Of a stretch of DNA of 64,000 nucleotides, positions 24,250 to 36,105 are shown one piece after another. Below the pieces are notes generated by a model, which had not been told where the DNA came from, did not search any database, and saw only the letters and a program-made list of their open reading frames with translations. This DNA comes from Rhizophagus clarus (Eukaryota; Glomeromycota; Glomeromycetes; Glomerales; Glomeraceae), in assembly GCA_015698045.1 (NCBI GenBank), contig BLAL01000229.1:1214001-1278000 (forward strand). Reading direction: 5' to 3'. Each line of letters begins with the position of its first letter. Positions within the stretch are counted from its first letter, which is position 1. Both the position numbers and the translations under genes were made by a program.

Positions 24250-26327
24250 TTATGCAAGATCAAAAACATCAGCAACTTTATCATCTTTTCCCAAAGAAGA
24301 TGAAGCAGAAGTACCGGTAAGCATTTCAAATATTTTGGTCATGGTTGAAGAGATAGATTGAAAGGATGATTTCATTTCATTTTGTTGAGTCAGAAGAGTT
24401 TGAATTTGAGTGTCTGCTTGGTGAAGGTCATGAGTGTCTTGGATAAGTTCAGCTTCTTGATCAGAGTCATCAGCGCTCTTAACGCGTTTCTTGGCTTGGT
24501 CAGGTAAGGAAGCTGAAGAGGACTGTGTGAGGGATTTTTTCTTCATGGTGTCCTCCAGTTTGGAACCTTTTTCAATGCGTAAAGCTTTTTGGGCAGTAAC
24601 GATTGCAGCGATTTATTTATCAGTACTTTCAAGAGTTGAATTGATATTCATGATCTTTGTCTCTAGTTGACGTAAGCTATTAAGGATTGTTTCTTTAAAT
24701 CGGAGAATGGCAGGGTCTTGGTCAAAACAAGGTTCATCCTCATCCATTTCCTCACTATGTTGAGTATCACGATCAAGTCTTTTCTGCTGAGTGGAGCGAG
24801 AAGGTCTTGCAGATTTATTAGCACCTTGGGATTTAACAGCATCAGCGTACAATTTCTTTAAATTCTTCCAATTATCAGCGCCACTAACAAACTTTTTGCC
24901 AGGGGGTTTATTAATATTTTTATTATTACAAGTAGCAGCCATGTGGGAGGGGTTACCACAGATGTTACATATGCGATCTGATTCTTGGCTCCAATATAAG
25001 CGACGTGAATCCATATTGCCCTTTTTGAAGTTGATTGAAAGTTGTAGTGCAGCCTGTTGATCTTCATCATAAGAGAAGTAAATATATGCGTATCGACATT
25101 TAGAATATCTCCCTCTGATCATAGCAGCAGAAATAAAGCAAGATTTAGCTTTACATTTGAGTAAGACAGGTTCAAGATCATAGCCACTAGTGTTGTAGGC
25201 TAGTTCAGATAGTTTGAGAGGAAACTGCTTACGCAAAGTGCAAGCATCTTGGTTGAGAGATAGAGAAAGGACTCTAACTGTGTCTTTTTCTACATGATAT
25301 CTCCAGTTAGTCTCAAAATAGGTAAGAGCATCTTGAGATTTATATGTAATATAGGCGATCTGGTAAAAACCAGTGCCTTTAGTATAGAGTCACTCGATAT
25401 CACCTAAGATTTCGAAGCTTGCTCTAATTTCAGCAGCTTTTCGATATGCAGGGATATCAATCACCTGAATTGTACGATGGTTAGTGTTTTCTTTTTGTTG
25501 ATCAGGAGTCATGACTTACTTATCTGGTTTAAGCGGAGAAATTTTAAGGGTGATATTTTTAACGTCATCTGAGTTTTCGTCTTTAAGTTACAGGATAATT
25601 TTCATTTTAAGAAATTTGTCATAAGAATCCTTGTCATTGAAAGTGACTTTTGCTTGTTTTTGGAGATGCGTAATACTCAAGTTGATGTTGTACCTGACAT
25701 TATATTTAACAAGAGCCTCCTTAATGGTGTTAATTTTTAAAGGTTTAGAACTAGTAATATTATCAAGTACCACGAGAGCAACATAGTCTAACAGTTTTTC
25801 AATAGTGATCGACTATTGATCAGAATTTTCATTGTTGGCAGAAGGCGGATCAACATCCATGGCAGAATTGACAATTTCCTTATCTGGCATTTGGTCATTC
25901 TGTTGTTGATCATTTTAATCAGTAATAGTTGTAGGAGCTGCAAGAGCGGGAGTACGATTAGTTCTATCGAGGTTGTTACTATATTTTATTGGGGAGGCGC
26001 TTGAACATGTGACAAGTGCAAGCGAGAATTCTTGGATTTAGTTTTTCCCTTAGAAGAAGAGGTCTTAGGCGGGTGGTTGAGAGTATCTGCAAAAAGGTCA
26101 ATAGCAACGTCCCTTTTAGATTGCAAGTTGCTCTGCTTAATACGTTCTTTATCAGCTGCAAGGTCAGCCTGTAAAGCGTTATTGGTAGCTGTATCTTTAG
26201 ACCATGGTGGGGGGTCAGCAGCATTAGAGGTGAAAGTAAAATCAAAGGTGGCAGCAGGTTGCGCAACTTTTGAGCTGCTTCGCAAAGTACGAGCACTGGT
26301 GTTGTTGTTTCTATTGTTATTAGACAT
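24250..26327 (-). pseudogene. LINE ORF1: nucleic-acid-binding protein, broken
   Basis: The start is MSNNNRNNNTSARTLRSSSK at 26327. The middle part (about 25770-25250) includes a lysine-rich alpha/beta stretch that could be an RRM-like fold. A CCHC knuckle (CNICGNPSHMAATC) lies at about 24930-24971. The C terminus is Gln-rich and probably coiled-coil (about 24470-24300) and ends VADVFDLA. Several stops and at least one frame change interrupt it. ORF1 proteins of this type bind LINE RNA in the ribonucleoprotein particle. Confidence 0.85.
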
Positions 26328-26439
26328 CTTAAACTAAAAAACACGTAAAAAGTTAGGTCTCTCGAGAATTACTGCAGATTTTCAATAATTTTTGACGGTA
26401 ATGGGAGAGAGTTTTTTTTTTTTAACAATCAACAATGCA

Positions 26440-26453
26440 TAATAGGTTTGTTA
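26440..26453. repeat. Target-site duplication, 5' side of LINE
   Basis: TAATAGGTTTGTTA is a perfect copy of 18477-18490. It defines the 5' end of the LINE at 26439 on the minus strand. Confidence 0.9.
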
Positions 26454-26670
26454 AAACAATAAAAGGATTTTATGTCGATTTTTACTAAATTTGGTAAATT
26501 TTTGTAGATCATTTTACATTTTATCTGGGTATTTCACATAATTTTGCTGAAAATTTTCTATGTAGATCTATTCTCAATCTGTTAATCATCCGCATGTACT
26601 GTTGCTGTGGATACAAAAAAAATTTCCTTTTTGGTAAAAAAACGTTCATTTAATCCTGAAGTATATTATA

Positions 26671-26740
26671 TACAGTACAGTACATATACTGTACTGTACT
26701 GTACTGTACTGTACTGTACTGTATATATACTGTATATATA
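26671..26740. repeat. ACTGT pentanucleotide microsatellite with inverted left arm
   Basis: The tract reads TACAGTACAGTAC, ATAT, then (ACTGT) repeated about seven times, then TATATACTGTATATATA. The left arm is the reverse complement of the right-hand repeat, so the tract can fold into a hairpin. Confidence 0.8.
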
Positions 26741-27414
26741 TAAAGTATGAGTATAAACTATGAAAATATTGTTTGAAAATATTGTTTGAACATTTTTTTA
26801 GACCATTTTTCTGCAAAAACTCTTCCTATGCTAGCACAGAAGGTTGTTTTCCTTGTAAATCACAAAATAATTGCATATTTTAACTTTTTGTTGATCAAAA
26901 TTGAATAAAAAATTTCTTTCGTTTTTCTTTGATAATCATTTTATTTTATTTTCAAAAAAAAAACATAAAATATAATAAACTTTTTTAAACTTTATTTAAT
27001 TTGCTTATTTATTTATTTATTTATTTATTTTTGTTGATAAATAATGTTTATTATCGTTTAGTATGATAAGCTTGAATTTATTCAGTTAATCCTTAGCAAA
27101 ATTTTTTTTTTTTTTTTGATTTAATTTTTAAAAAAATTTTATGTAAAATAGAAACAATTAACAAGCAGTTAATAAATAAATATATTTTTTATTTTTTTTA
27201 TTATCAGTATTTTTTTCATTATTATATTTTTGTTTTTATTTTTTTGAAATATAATGATAATAAAGTAATAAACCAATAAAATTCTATTGTACTTAATCTT
27301 GTCAATTAAAAAAAAAATAAATAACGATTTGTTTTAATCATTTTTAATTGTTCTTAACAAAAAAAATAATTTTCATAAAATCGTTTTTAATGGAAAAACA
27401 ATGAAAAAATTATG

Positions 27415-30400
27415 TTCTGAATGGGTCAGATCAATTCGAGTGACCGGTTAGGTTAACTCGATTAACCTGTTTCAACCCGAAGTTAAAAGAAAGTGCCGAG
27501 ACACTTCTTTACACTAAATGATTGTAAAAGAAACGATCCAGTATTTATTTTTAGAATTTTATCTGAAAAAAATGCCAAACCATTTTTTCGTAATAGTTAA
27601 CACAAAAAACCTCCTTTTTTTTTGTAAATTTAATTTTAAACCACTAAAAAGATGTTAAAAGAATGGTTTAAACCACTTTTTTAATATTATTTTTAAATTA
27701 AACGTTCAAAAAAAAACGTTTTTTAGTTAAAAAAAACGTTTTTTAGTTAAAAAGAAGCGTTTTTTAATATATTTTTTTAAATTAAACTTAAATTAAATGC
27801 TTAAAAAAAAGCGTTTTAATATTTTTTTTAAAATTAAGCGCTTAAAAAAAATTTATTTAGTTTTTTTTTAGCGTTTTTTTTTAATTAAATGCTTAAAAAT
27901 AATTAAACGCTTAAAAAAAGCGTTTTTAATATTTTTTCTAAAATTAAACGCTTAAAAAAAAGCGTATTTTTAATTAAACGCTTTAAAAAAGCGTATTTTA
28001 ATTAAATCTTTTTTTTTTAACTAGAGTAATTTGGGTACAAGTTAGTGAGCTTCAATACCAATCAGTTTCAGTATCAAAATAGTTTCAGTTTATGATCGAA
28101 CTGAAACATTCATCACTGCGGTTTCTATGTCAATTTTACAATGTTCTGAACCGATTTTACCGAATCAATTTATGATAATAAAAAAAAAATGAGAAAACCG
28201 TTTTCTTTGTCATTTAATAAATTTAGAGCTCTGAACGGGTCAGTTCTGTTCGGGTAACCTACTCTGACCCACCCGTTGACCTGAAAGTATTTGGGTTACT
28301 TCGAATGATTAATAAAAAAAACATTGTACAAATGTTTTGCAACACTTTTTAATAAATTATTACAAAAAAATGTTGCGAAATGTTTTTTTTAAATTAAAGT
28401 ATGCATTAAAAAACATTTTCGCAACATTTTTTATCGAGTTGTTAAAAAAAAGTTACGAAATGTTTTTTTAATTAAATTATGTATTATTCACAACGTCATT
28501 TATCAAATTTTAAAAAAAACTGTTGTGAAACGTAGAGTTCCGAATGGGTGGATAGGGTCGGGTAATTGACTTAACCTGACCTGTGATATTCAAGTCGGGT
28601 CATCATGAATTTTAAATCAAAAAAAATTATTAAGTTTCGACAATTTTATATATGAAAAAATTTTAATAGCAAAAAAAATGATTTTTTTAATCGTTTTTAA
28701 TAACAAAAAAATGATTTATTAATCATTTTAATAACAAAAAACAAACGATTTATTAATCGTTTTAATAACAAAAAACAAACGATTTATTAATCATTTTTAA
28801 TGACAAAAAAAAAACGATTTATTAATCATTTTTAATAACAAAAAAAACGATTTATTAATCGTTTTAATAATACCAAAAAAAAATGATTTATTAATCATTT
28901 TTAATAACAAAAAAAAACAATTTATTAATCATTTTTAATAACAAAAAAAACAATTTATTAATCGTTTTTAATGACAAAAAAAAAAATGATTTATTAATCA
29001 TTTTTAATGACAAAAAAAAAAATGATTTATTAATCGTTTTTAATGACAAAAAAAAAAATGATTTATTAATCGTTTTAATAATACCAAAAAAAAAAACGAT
29101 TTATTAATCGTTTTTAATAACAAAAAAAAATGATTTATTAATCATTTTTAATGACAAAAAAAAAATGATTTATTAATCGTTTTTAATGACAAAAAAAAAT
29201 GATTTATTAATCGTTTTAATAACAAAAAAAAAATGATTTATTAATCGTTTTAATAACAAAAAAAAACCAATTTATTAATCATTTTTAATAACAAAAAAAA
29301 ACGATTTATTAATCATTTTTAAATAATAACAAAAAAAAAACATTTATTAATCATTTTTAATAACAAAAAAAAAAACATTTATTAATCGTTTTTAATGACA
29401 AAAAAAAATGATTTCTTAATCATTTTTAATGACAAAAAAAAACGATTTATTAATCGTTTTTAATAACAAAAAAAAAATGATTTATTAATTGTTTTTAAAT
29501 AATAACGAAAAAAAAATGATTTATTAATCATTTTTAAATAATAACAAAAAAGACGATTTATTAATCATTTTTAAATAACAAAAAAAAATGATTTATTAAT
29601 CGTTTTTAAATAATAACAAAAAAATGATTTATTAGTCGTTTTTTAATAATTGTTTTTAATAATAAAAAAATGATTAACCAAACTTTAAATATAAAAACGC
29701 CAGAACTAATAGTTTCAGCATTTTTTTTCAGCATTTTTATTTAACCTAAATATATCGGGTCAACAGGTCAGATCAGGTACCTGACTATCACTGACCTGAC
29801 CTGAAAATTTTGGGTCAATCTGTCGGGTTAGATTCAAAGCTCTAGCAAAACGTCTTTTTGAAATTAAATTATATATAACTGATATCAAAAACGCGCATCG
29901 TTTATTTTAATATCAAAAAAAAAAAAATTGCGAAATGTTTTTTTAATTATAAGAAAAACGTTGCGAGACTTTTTTTTTTAATTAAATTATATATATCTGA
30001 TATCAAAAAACTGCAACATTTTTTAATATCAAAAAAACATTGCGAAATGTTTTTTTAATTAAATTATGCAACGTTTTTTTATTAAATTACATACCAAAAA
30101 ACTTTTCATAACATTTTTTATCAAATTACGCTGCGAAGAGTTTTTTTTATTAAATTGTATATGTTAAAAAATATATTCGCAATATTTTTTTATCAAATTA
30201 TCGAGAAAATGTTTGCGTAACAGTTTTTTTTTATTAAATTATACGTTAAAAAACGGTTTTGACAAATTATCAAAAAACATTGCTAAACGTTTTTTATTAA
30301 ATTAGCAACGTTTATTAATAGCTTATAAAAGAATTTTTAAAAAACGTTGCTATTTTCATTTAATTCATAAATAAAAAACGTTTCGCAACATTTTTAATTA

Positions 30401-30610
30401 TCGGAGAAAAAAACATTATGAGTAACGTTTTTTTATTAATCCATAAGTAAAAAAAACGTTTCACAACGTTTTTAATTAATGAAAAAAGAAACGCTGTGAT
30501 GACATTTTTATTCCGTTAAATCATTAAAAATTGGTTTGCAACATTTTTTTATGTGTAATAAAAATGGTTCGCAACTTTTTTTGCGACCATAATAAATTTA
30601 ACAATGAAAA
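27415..30610. repeat. Compound satellite region: GGGTCA blocks alternating with hairpin arrays
   Basis: Four GC-richer blocks built of GGGTCA/TGACCC and GGGTAA motifs (about 27415-27485, 28225-28310, 28530-28610 and 29740-29850) alternate with AT-rich arrays of self-complementary units: AAACGCTT/AAGCGTTT (about 27640-28015), GCGAAATGTTTTTT-type (about 28320-28520), AACGATTTATTAATCGTT (28670-29680) and GCAACGTTTTTT-type (about 29900-30600). No coding sequence is present. The function is unknown; the organisation is read directly from the sequence. Confidence 0.75.
28670..29680. repeat. Minisatellite of about 28 units of 32-38 bp, each a short hairpin
   Basis: Each unit is an A-run of 6-11, then (A)YGATTTATTAATCRTT, then TTTAATAAC or TTTAATGAC. 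The core arms CGATT/AATCG or TGATT/AATCA are self-complementary around TATT. I counted about 28 units by eye. Variants (ATGAC, AATAATAAC, AATAATACC spacers) recur in non-adjacent units, which suggests duplication of multi-unit blocks. Confidence 0.85.
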
Positions 30611-30777
30611 TACTCAGACCAAGGTTTAACGATAAAAATATCACAATTGATTAACCGTTAATATACATAAACTAAGCTTACTAACTGTACTAAAAGAACC
30701 CTAGTTATAATTATTAATATTTACTTAACCCATTATTACATTTTTGAATTTGTGCACAAAATTATTGGGTCACGTGT

Positions 30778-33700
30778 TTATAACTTGTCGAGGTATTTAT
30801 CCAAGCTAGGAATCTACAAATTTCAATAATTATATTAATGATCATGTAAACAAAGCATTTGACATAATAATATATAATACATACTTCTTCACTGAGACCT
30901 TTTCTCTTTCTTATTCCCTTTATAATATCTGCTACTTTACCGGGTTGTAACGGAGTTCCACTCATAAGTTGCCAATGAGAGAATACACATTGAGGAAAAG
31001 CTTGTCCTCCTGTGTTTGAACGAAGATCTGCAGTAAATCCGAATGATTCATTTACCTACATTATAAATATTTTAAAAATTAGATTATATAAAAATATGTA
31101 AAAACTTATAATAGTAAAACTTGTACTTACGGGTAAGTAAGCTTTTACGTTGTACAATGGAGTACCAGAACGCTGTTCTTCAGCAAAGACATGTCCACGA
31201 CGTCTATTCAACACTCCGTAGATACCACCCATAGCAGTTTCTGGACATTGTATTTCTGCAAGAAAAACAGGTTCTAAGAGACCGGGAGTAGCTGTTAAAG
31301 TTGCTGCATATATAACACGACGACAAGTAGGAATGATTTGTCCACCTCCACGATGGATAGCATCAGCATGTAGCACTACATCAAGAATGTTGAACCGGCA
31401 AGAGCGCATATTTTCTTCAGCGCAAACACCTTCCTTTGTAGCCCATTGAAAAGCAGCAACACAAGAATCCTTAATTTCATTAAGATATTGGACTCCTTTG
31501 GTTACATCGACCAACAAATTTGCACCAATAGTTTCTGGACCGAAACACCAAATCTTACGAGCATCAGTAACTTCCCAGCCGAATTCTTCAGCAAGAATAC
31601 GTGCACGTGCCTTCAGGTCATCACGTGGAGTAATTTTTCCGGTTTCAATAGCGATGGAAAGTTCCTCTTGAATTGGTTGAGCTTTCATAAATATACGATT
31701 ATGTTTATTTGGCGATTTAGACAAGGCTGTAATTGATGATTCAGCTTGGACTGTCTCTCTATAAGATACTACTGGTTCACCAATTTTGATTGGGACTTGA
31801 GCATGGTCGTCTTCTAAATCCTTTAAGCAAATTTCTAAATGCAATTCTCCTGCACCGGCTACGATATGTTCACCAGATTCAGAAGTACTAACTTGAACAC
31901 AAGGGTCTGATTTGGATAGTCGTTTTAATCCTTCAACCAATTTAGGTAAATCATTTGCATTCTTTGCTTCAACAGCTACTTGGACGACAGGTGATACTGA
32001 AAATTTCATGACTTTCAAATTATGTGCAGTTTCCGAAGTGGTTATAGTACCGGATTTAAGTAAATATTGATCGATTCCAACGAGACCAATAATGTTACCG
32101 GCTGGGCAATCTTCGATAGGTTCAACAATATGGGCCATCATAAGAATTGTACGTTGAATAGATTTAATGAACAAATCATCTTTTTTACCAGGTTGATAAT
32201 TTGGACCTTGGATACGAACTTTAAGACCGGATTTAACGGTACCCGAGAATACACGTCCAAAGGCATAGAAACGACCCTTATCGGATGTCGGTACCATTTT
32301 AGATACATACAACATAAGAGGTGCGTTAGGATCACAATCACGTATACCTATAGCACATTCGTCATCAGCAGGACCTTCGTACAACATTTCAGCACGATAT
32401 TTTTGAGCAGCTACAGGCGATGGTAGGTGGATTACTATCATTTCTAGCAAAGCCTCTGCGACAGGTAAGAATTTTTTCATTACGACTTTAAGAAGAGGTT
32501 TCCCTTCTAGTTCTTTTTCATTACTTTTTAGAGTAATTTCCAACTTATCGAGCATTTTTGTAATTTCTTCCTTCTTAGAGTTCATAATAGCATCAAATAA
32601 TTTAAAGATAGGATCCAAAACGAACATACAAAAAGCACGTTCAGACATATCGCCTTTGTCATTTATAGGCGTTGGTTGTTTAGACCATTTCTTTGTATTA
32701 GCATTAAAATAGTTTTCGCCCCATAGTTTTTGCATCATCTTTTCTTTGTCAACCCCGAATTTTTTAGAGTAACGTTGAGCAAATTGGCGAAGAGTGAAAC
32801 CCCAACCATGAAGACCAGATCCAAAAGCAACAGTTCCCTTTTCAGGGTAAACTTGAATATCGCCAAGCGTCTTATCGAAGTAAGTTGAAATGATGACGTT
32901 TACTGATTCAATTGTACGTTGAAAAGACTAATATAAAATAATTGAATACGTATATATTCATATTAAAGAACTACAAGAATATATATTATAAAAGAAAATT
33001 TTAATTTTTTATACAAACATTATATAAGTTTTCTTTTGTAAGCTGTAATTCCAACAAGGCACGATCGACTTTGTTAATAATTACTACGGGCTTTATTCGT
33101 TCGGTAAGAGCTTGACGTAAGACAGTTTCGGTCTGTACACATACACCCTCAACACAATCAACAACCACCAAAGCACCGTCAGTAACTCGAAGGGCAGCTG
33201 TTACTTCAGATGAAAAGTCTACGTGTCCGGGAGAATCGATCAAATTAATTAAGAATTCATTACCTAATCAAAATAAAGATCACGAGAAAATATTATTAGT
33301 AACATTCCGAGTTAGCATATAATCCAAAAAATTTAAGGAAATTGATAATACCATCGGTCTTTTGTTTTACATCTGTTAGATCCTCTTGCAATTCAAAATA
33401 CATGGAAATTGCCGTAGATTTAATAGTGATACAACGTTCTTGCTCGTCTGGACGACCATCTGTGTAACGTGCTTCACCAGATTTTTGCGCAGAAATAATA
33501 CCGGCCTTGGATACCAAGGAATCAGTAAGTGTTGACTTTCCATGGTCAACGTGCGCAATAACAGACATATTACGCACGTTGTTGGTCCGATCCATCTAAT
33601 TAATTTTGAATTCAATAAAGCTCAAACGATTAGTATTTTTTTTTTTTTTTTTTTTAATAATAATGATCCGCTCTTTATAATATTATATATTTTATTGAAT

Positions 33701-33914
33701 GCGAAAAAAAGATTTGTAAATTTATACATACAAGACCGCGAATCTGGTCGACTGTGAAGTTCACCTATATACATTTTAACCGAACAAATTTCAGAAACAT
33801 AGTTAGTATGATAAAGTAGTTCATTTCTTTTTATATAAGCTTATTTTTCCGCAAAAAATTAGATAGTAATAATGTTACATTTGCAACATAAAGAAATTAT
33901 GTGTATCTTACCAT
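30778..33914 (-). CDS. EF2: Elongation factor 2 (EF-2)
   Basis: Seven coding exons on the minus strand: 33914-33912, 33764-33732, 33595-33352, 33263-33019, 32927-31131, 31055-30885 and 30813-30778. They sum to 2529 nt, or 842 aa, the same length as yeast EF-2. It is the GTPase that drives ribosomal translocation in the cytosol. Visible motifs are [10 protein letters not shown] at the N terminus, G1 AHVDHGKST, the switch region with [10 protein letters not shown]3 DSPGHVDF, a G4 position reading NKVDRALLE, the diphthamide loop DAIHRGGGQ, and the C terminus SLDKYLDKL. The first coding exon is the ATG alone. All splice sites are GT-AG and the joints reproduce conserved EF-2 sequence without gaps. 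It is single and intact, and should be constitutively and strongly expressed. It is unrelated to the flanking repeats. Confidence 0.97.
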
Positions 33915-34901
33915 TATAATCTATAGATAAATTAACCAAAAAACAAATAAAAAGAGGATGGATGTGATCAAGAGAAAGTTACAATTAGCAGGAAACGAAC
34001 TTGTAATGATTGATGCAAATTTTGTATTTAAATTTAGCAGATCTCCTCGGGCATACACAACTTTTTTTAGTGACTATAAAATTTCCCCGGGAACCAATTG
34101 TATGTAATATGAATAATTATGGTTCATAAGTCATAACAATAATTATGATAATTTATTTGTAATCGAAGAAGCACATTATTGGTATTTGAAAAAAACATCA
34201 TTATACGTATCCGATATCCATAATACAAGAAATAATAAATTTTTAATTATTATTAGCTTAATTATTACCCCTTTATTTTGCCATATTTTTACCAGTAGCA
34301 TTATCGCGAATCTTACGCAGTTGATAGTTATCGTGAAATCGAAGATGATATAAGAGATTCAAGTCCAAGAAATTCCAATGTACTAGATATGTTATGAGAA
34401 ATAACCATATTAGTATTCAGGACGGTTTTACAAATTATATACATACCCTCAAACTTTCTCAAAATCTTTACAATTTCTTTCTTTCTTCTTTGGATCCAAA
34501 ATTTCTTGCAATATAAGTTTGCTTACTAATACTATCTATAAATTTACCTGAGTATGAGTCAAAATATGCCTGCAAACTTGAAGTAACGAGATGTTAAAGG
34601 TTCACGAGCTGGCATCTGAAATACGATGCGCTTGCATCAAAGGATATAAGGAGAAGTTACCCAATAGTAGAGGGATGTTGGCAGGGAATCATCCTGAAAT
34701 TGTGAAGTGAAGTATTCACGTTGTATGTGTCTGGTGGAATGTTCTTTTGTTGGATGACTTTAGTACATCCAAGGTATTAACTTGGTATTTTTTTTTTTTT
34801 TTTGTGTTTTACAGTTGTAAATCGAAGTAATGTTAAGATTCTTTTACGATTAAAATTGATTAAAGTTATATTCATAATAATTTATTGAAAATTTCTTAGT
34901 T
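33915..34901. other. EF-2 upstream region
   Basis: The minus-strand leader just before the EF-2 ATG is CT-rich (ACTTTCTCTTGATCACATCC, then CTCTTTTTATT), as expected for a strongly expressed fungal housekeeping gene. Further out, about 34570-34740 is less AT-rich than its surroundings but shows no open reading frame or known RNA. A CCCGGG palindrome is at about 34087. Confidence 0.4.
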
Positions 34902-34903
34902 TA

Positions 34904-36103
34904 CACGGTGTGTCCGAACACGGTACACGTGATTTAATGATGTAATTTACACGGTGTATTAAATGGTTTATTTATTTCTTTTTTTTCATATTTTTTTAGA
35001 TTCTTTAGGCGCGACCTTTAGTTACTTCTTTAACTTTGAGAAGGTAATAGATAGTTTTTTTGCTTTTATTATCTTTTCTTTTGACTTTTATTAACTTGTT
35101 CATTCTTTTTTTTTAGGCGTGGCTGTTTTTAGTCCCATTTCGGAGGAAATTCAAGGTGAGTTTTACTTTTTTTGTTTTCTCTTTGTTCTTTTCTTTGTTT
35201 TTACTAACCTTTTTGTCTCTTCTTTAGACGTGTACTATCTCAGTGAATATTCACGTAAGTGTTTTTTGTCTCTTTCTCATTGTTTATTTTCTTTAAAATG
35301 ATATTAACCGATTTTCTTTTCCTTTTTTCTATGGTGGGTGTTCCGGTCTTTCTTGTATTGTTTCCCTTTATTTCACTTACTTCCCTTTATCCATTTCATT
35401 GTTTCTTTCATTTTTTTCATTTTCCCTTCGTTTCTTTCATTTTTTTTCTTTTATTTTTCGCTTCTCCTTTTTTTCCTTCATTTCTTTTTTTGTTTCTTTC
35501 GTGATTTCTTCTGTGATCTTTCATTGTTTCATTTTATTGATCCTTGGGTTCTTTCATTGCTTTTTTTATTTCTTTCATTGTTGTTCATTCCCCTTTGCTT
35601 CCCTTCATTTTCTTTTATTTCGTCTTGTTCTTTCTTATTAACCATTCGTTTCTTTTATTTCTTTTCACTATCCTTTTGTTTCTTCATTCCCTTTAACTTC
35701 TTTTCGTTACTTTCACTTTTTTTATTCCCTTCGTTCATTCCTTTTCATTTCCCTTTTGTTTTTTCGTTCATCTCATTATTTCTTCATTTTTTTTTCGTTC
35801 CTTTTCACTATCCTTCACCTTTTTTTTCCTTTTACTTCTTATTTAATTATCTTCATCCCTTTTCCTTTATCTTTCCTTTTTCTCACACCCTTAATTTTTC
35901 ACTGTCCTTCCTTACTATAATTTTCTTATATATTGCATTAACATTACAGCATTACATAAACAATAAAATTAAAATTATGCAATTTTTTGTGATGTAACTT
36001 ATTTTTATCATAAAACTAGCCAATAAAATCTAATAAAATTGAAAATTTGACAGATAAAGTTTTTTTTATAAAATCATGTGATACAGTGTCCAGACACACC
36101 GTG
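34904..36103. mobile_element. 1.2-kb TA-flanked non-autonomous DNA element with polypyrimidine core
   Basis: Inverted ends of about 30 bp: the left starts CACGGTGTGTCCGAACACGG and the right, reverse-complemented, starts CACGGTGTGTCTGGACACTG. Both continue into CACRTGATTT. TA dinucleotides flank at 34902-34903 and 36104-36105, as in the Tc1/mariner superfamily. The 1200-bp interior has no transposase; most of 35040-35930 is a T/C-rich tract on the plus strand. The tract gives long Phe/Ser-rich frames that are compositional artefacts. A partial second copy of the end (TTACACGGTGTA) lies at about 34947. Confidence 0.75.
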
Positions 36104-36105
36104 TA

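Larger units (their letters stand above)
18491..26439 (-). mobile_element. Full-length, broken LINE (APE endonuclease, RT, RNase H)
   Basis: A 7.95-kb non-LTR retrotransposon lies on the minus strand, flanked by perfect 14-bp direct repeats (18477-18490 and 26440-26453) and ending in a (TAAAAA)n tail. It has a 5' leader of about 110 bp, ORF1 with a CCHC knuckle, and ORF2 with endonuclease, reverse transcriptase, RNase H and a C-terminal CCHC finger. The presence of RNase H with an APE-type endonuclease points to the I/Tad-like group of LINEs; the exact clade needs a tree. Both ORFs carry several stops and frame changes, so this copy is not autonomous, but the intact duplications and full length argue against great age. 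Confidence 0.93.

Noticed and set aside
28670-29680. CRISPR-like look of regularly spaced repeats
   Set aside because: Spacers are not unique: the whole unit repeats, and the DNA is clearly eukaryotic. It is a minisatellite.
35119-35997. Long Phe/Ser-rich open frames on the plus strand (60-219 codons)
   Set aside because: They overlap in several frames of one T/C-rich tract, which is the signature of base composition rather than coding.
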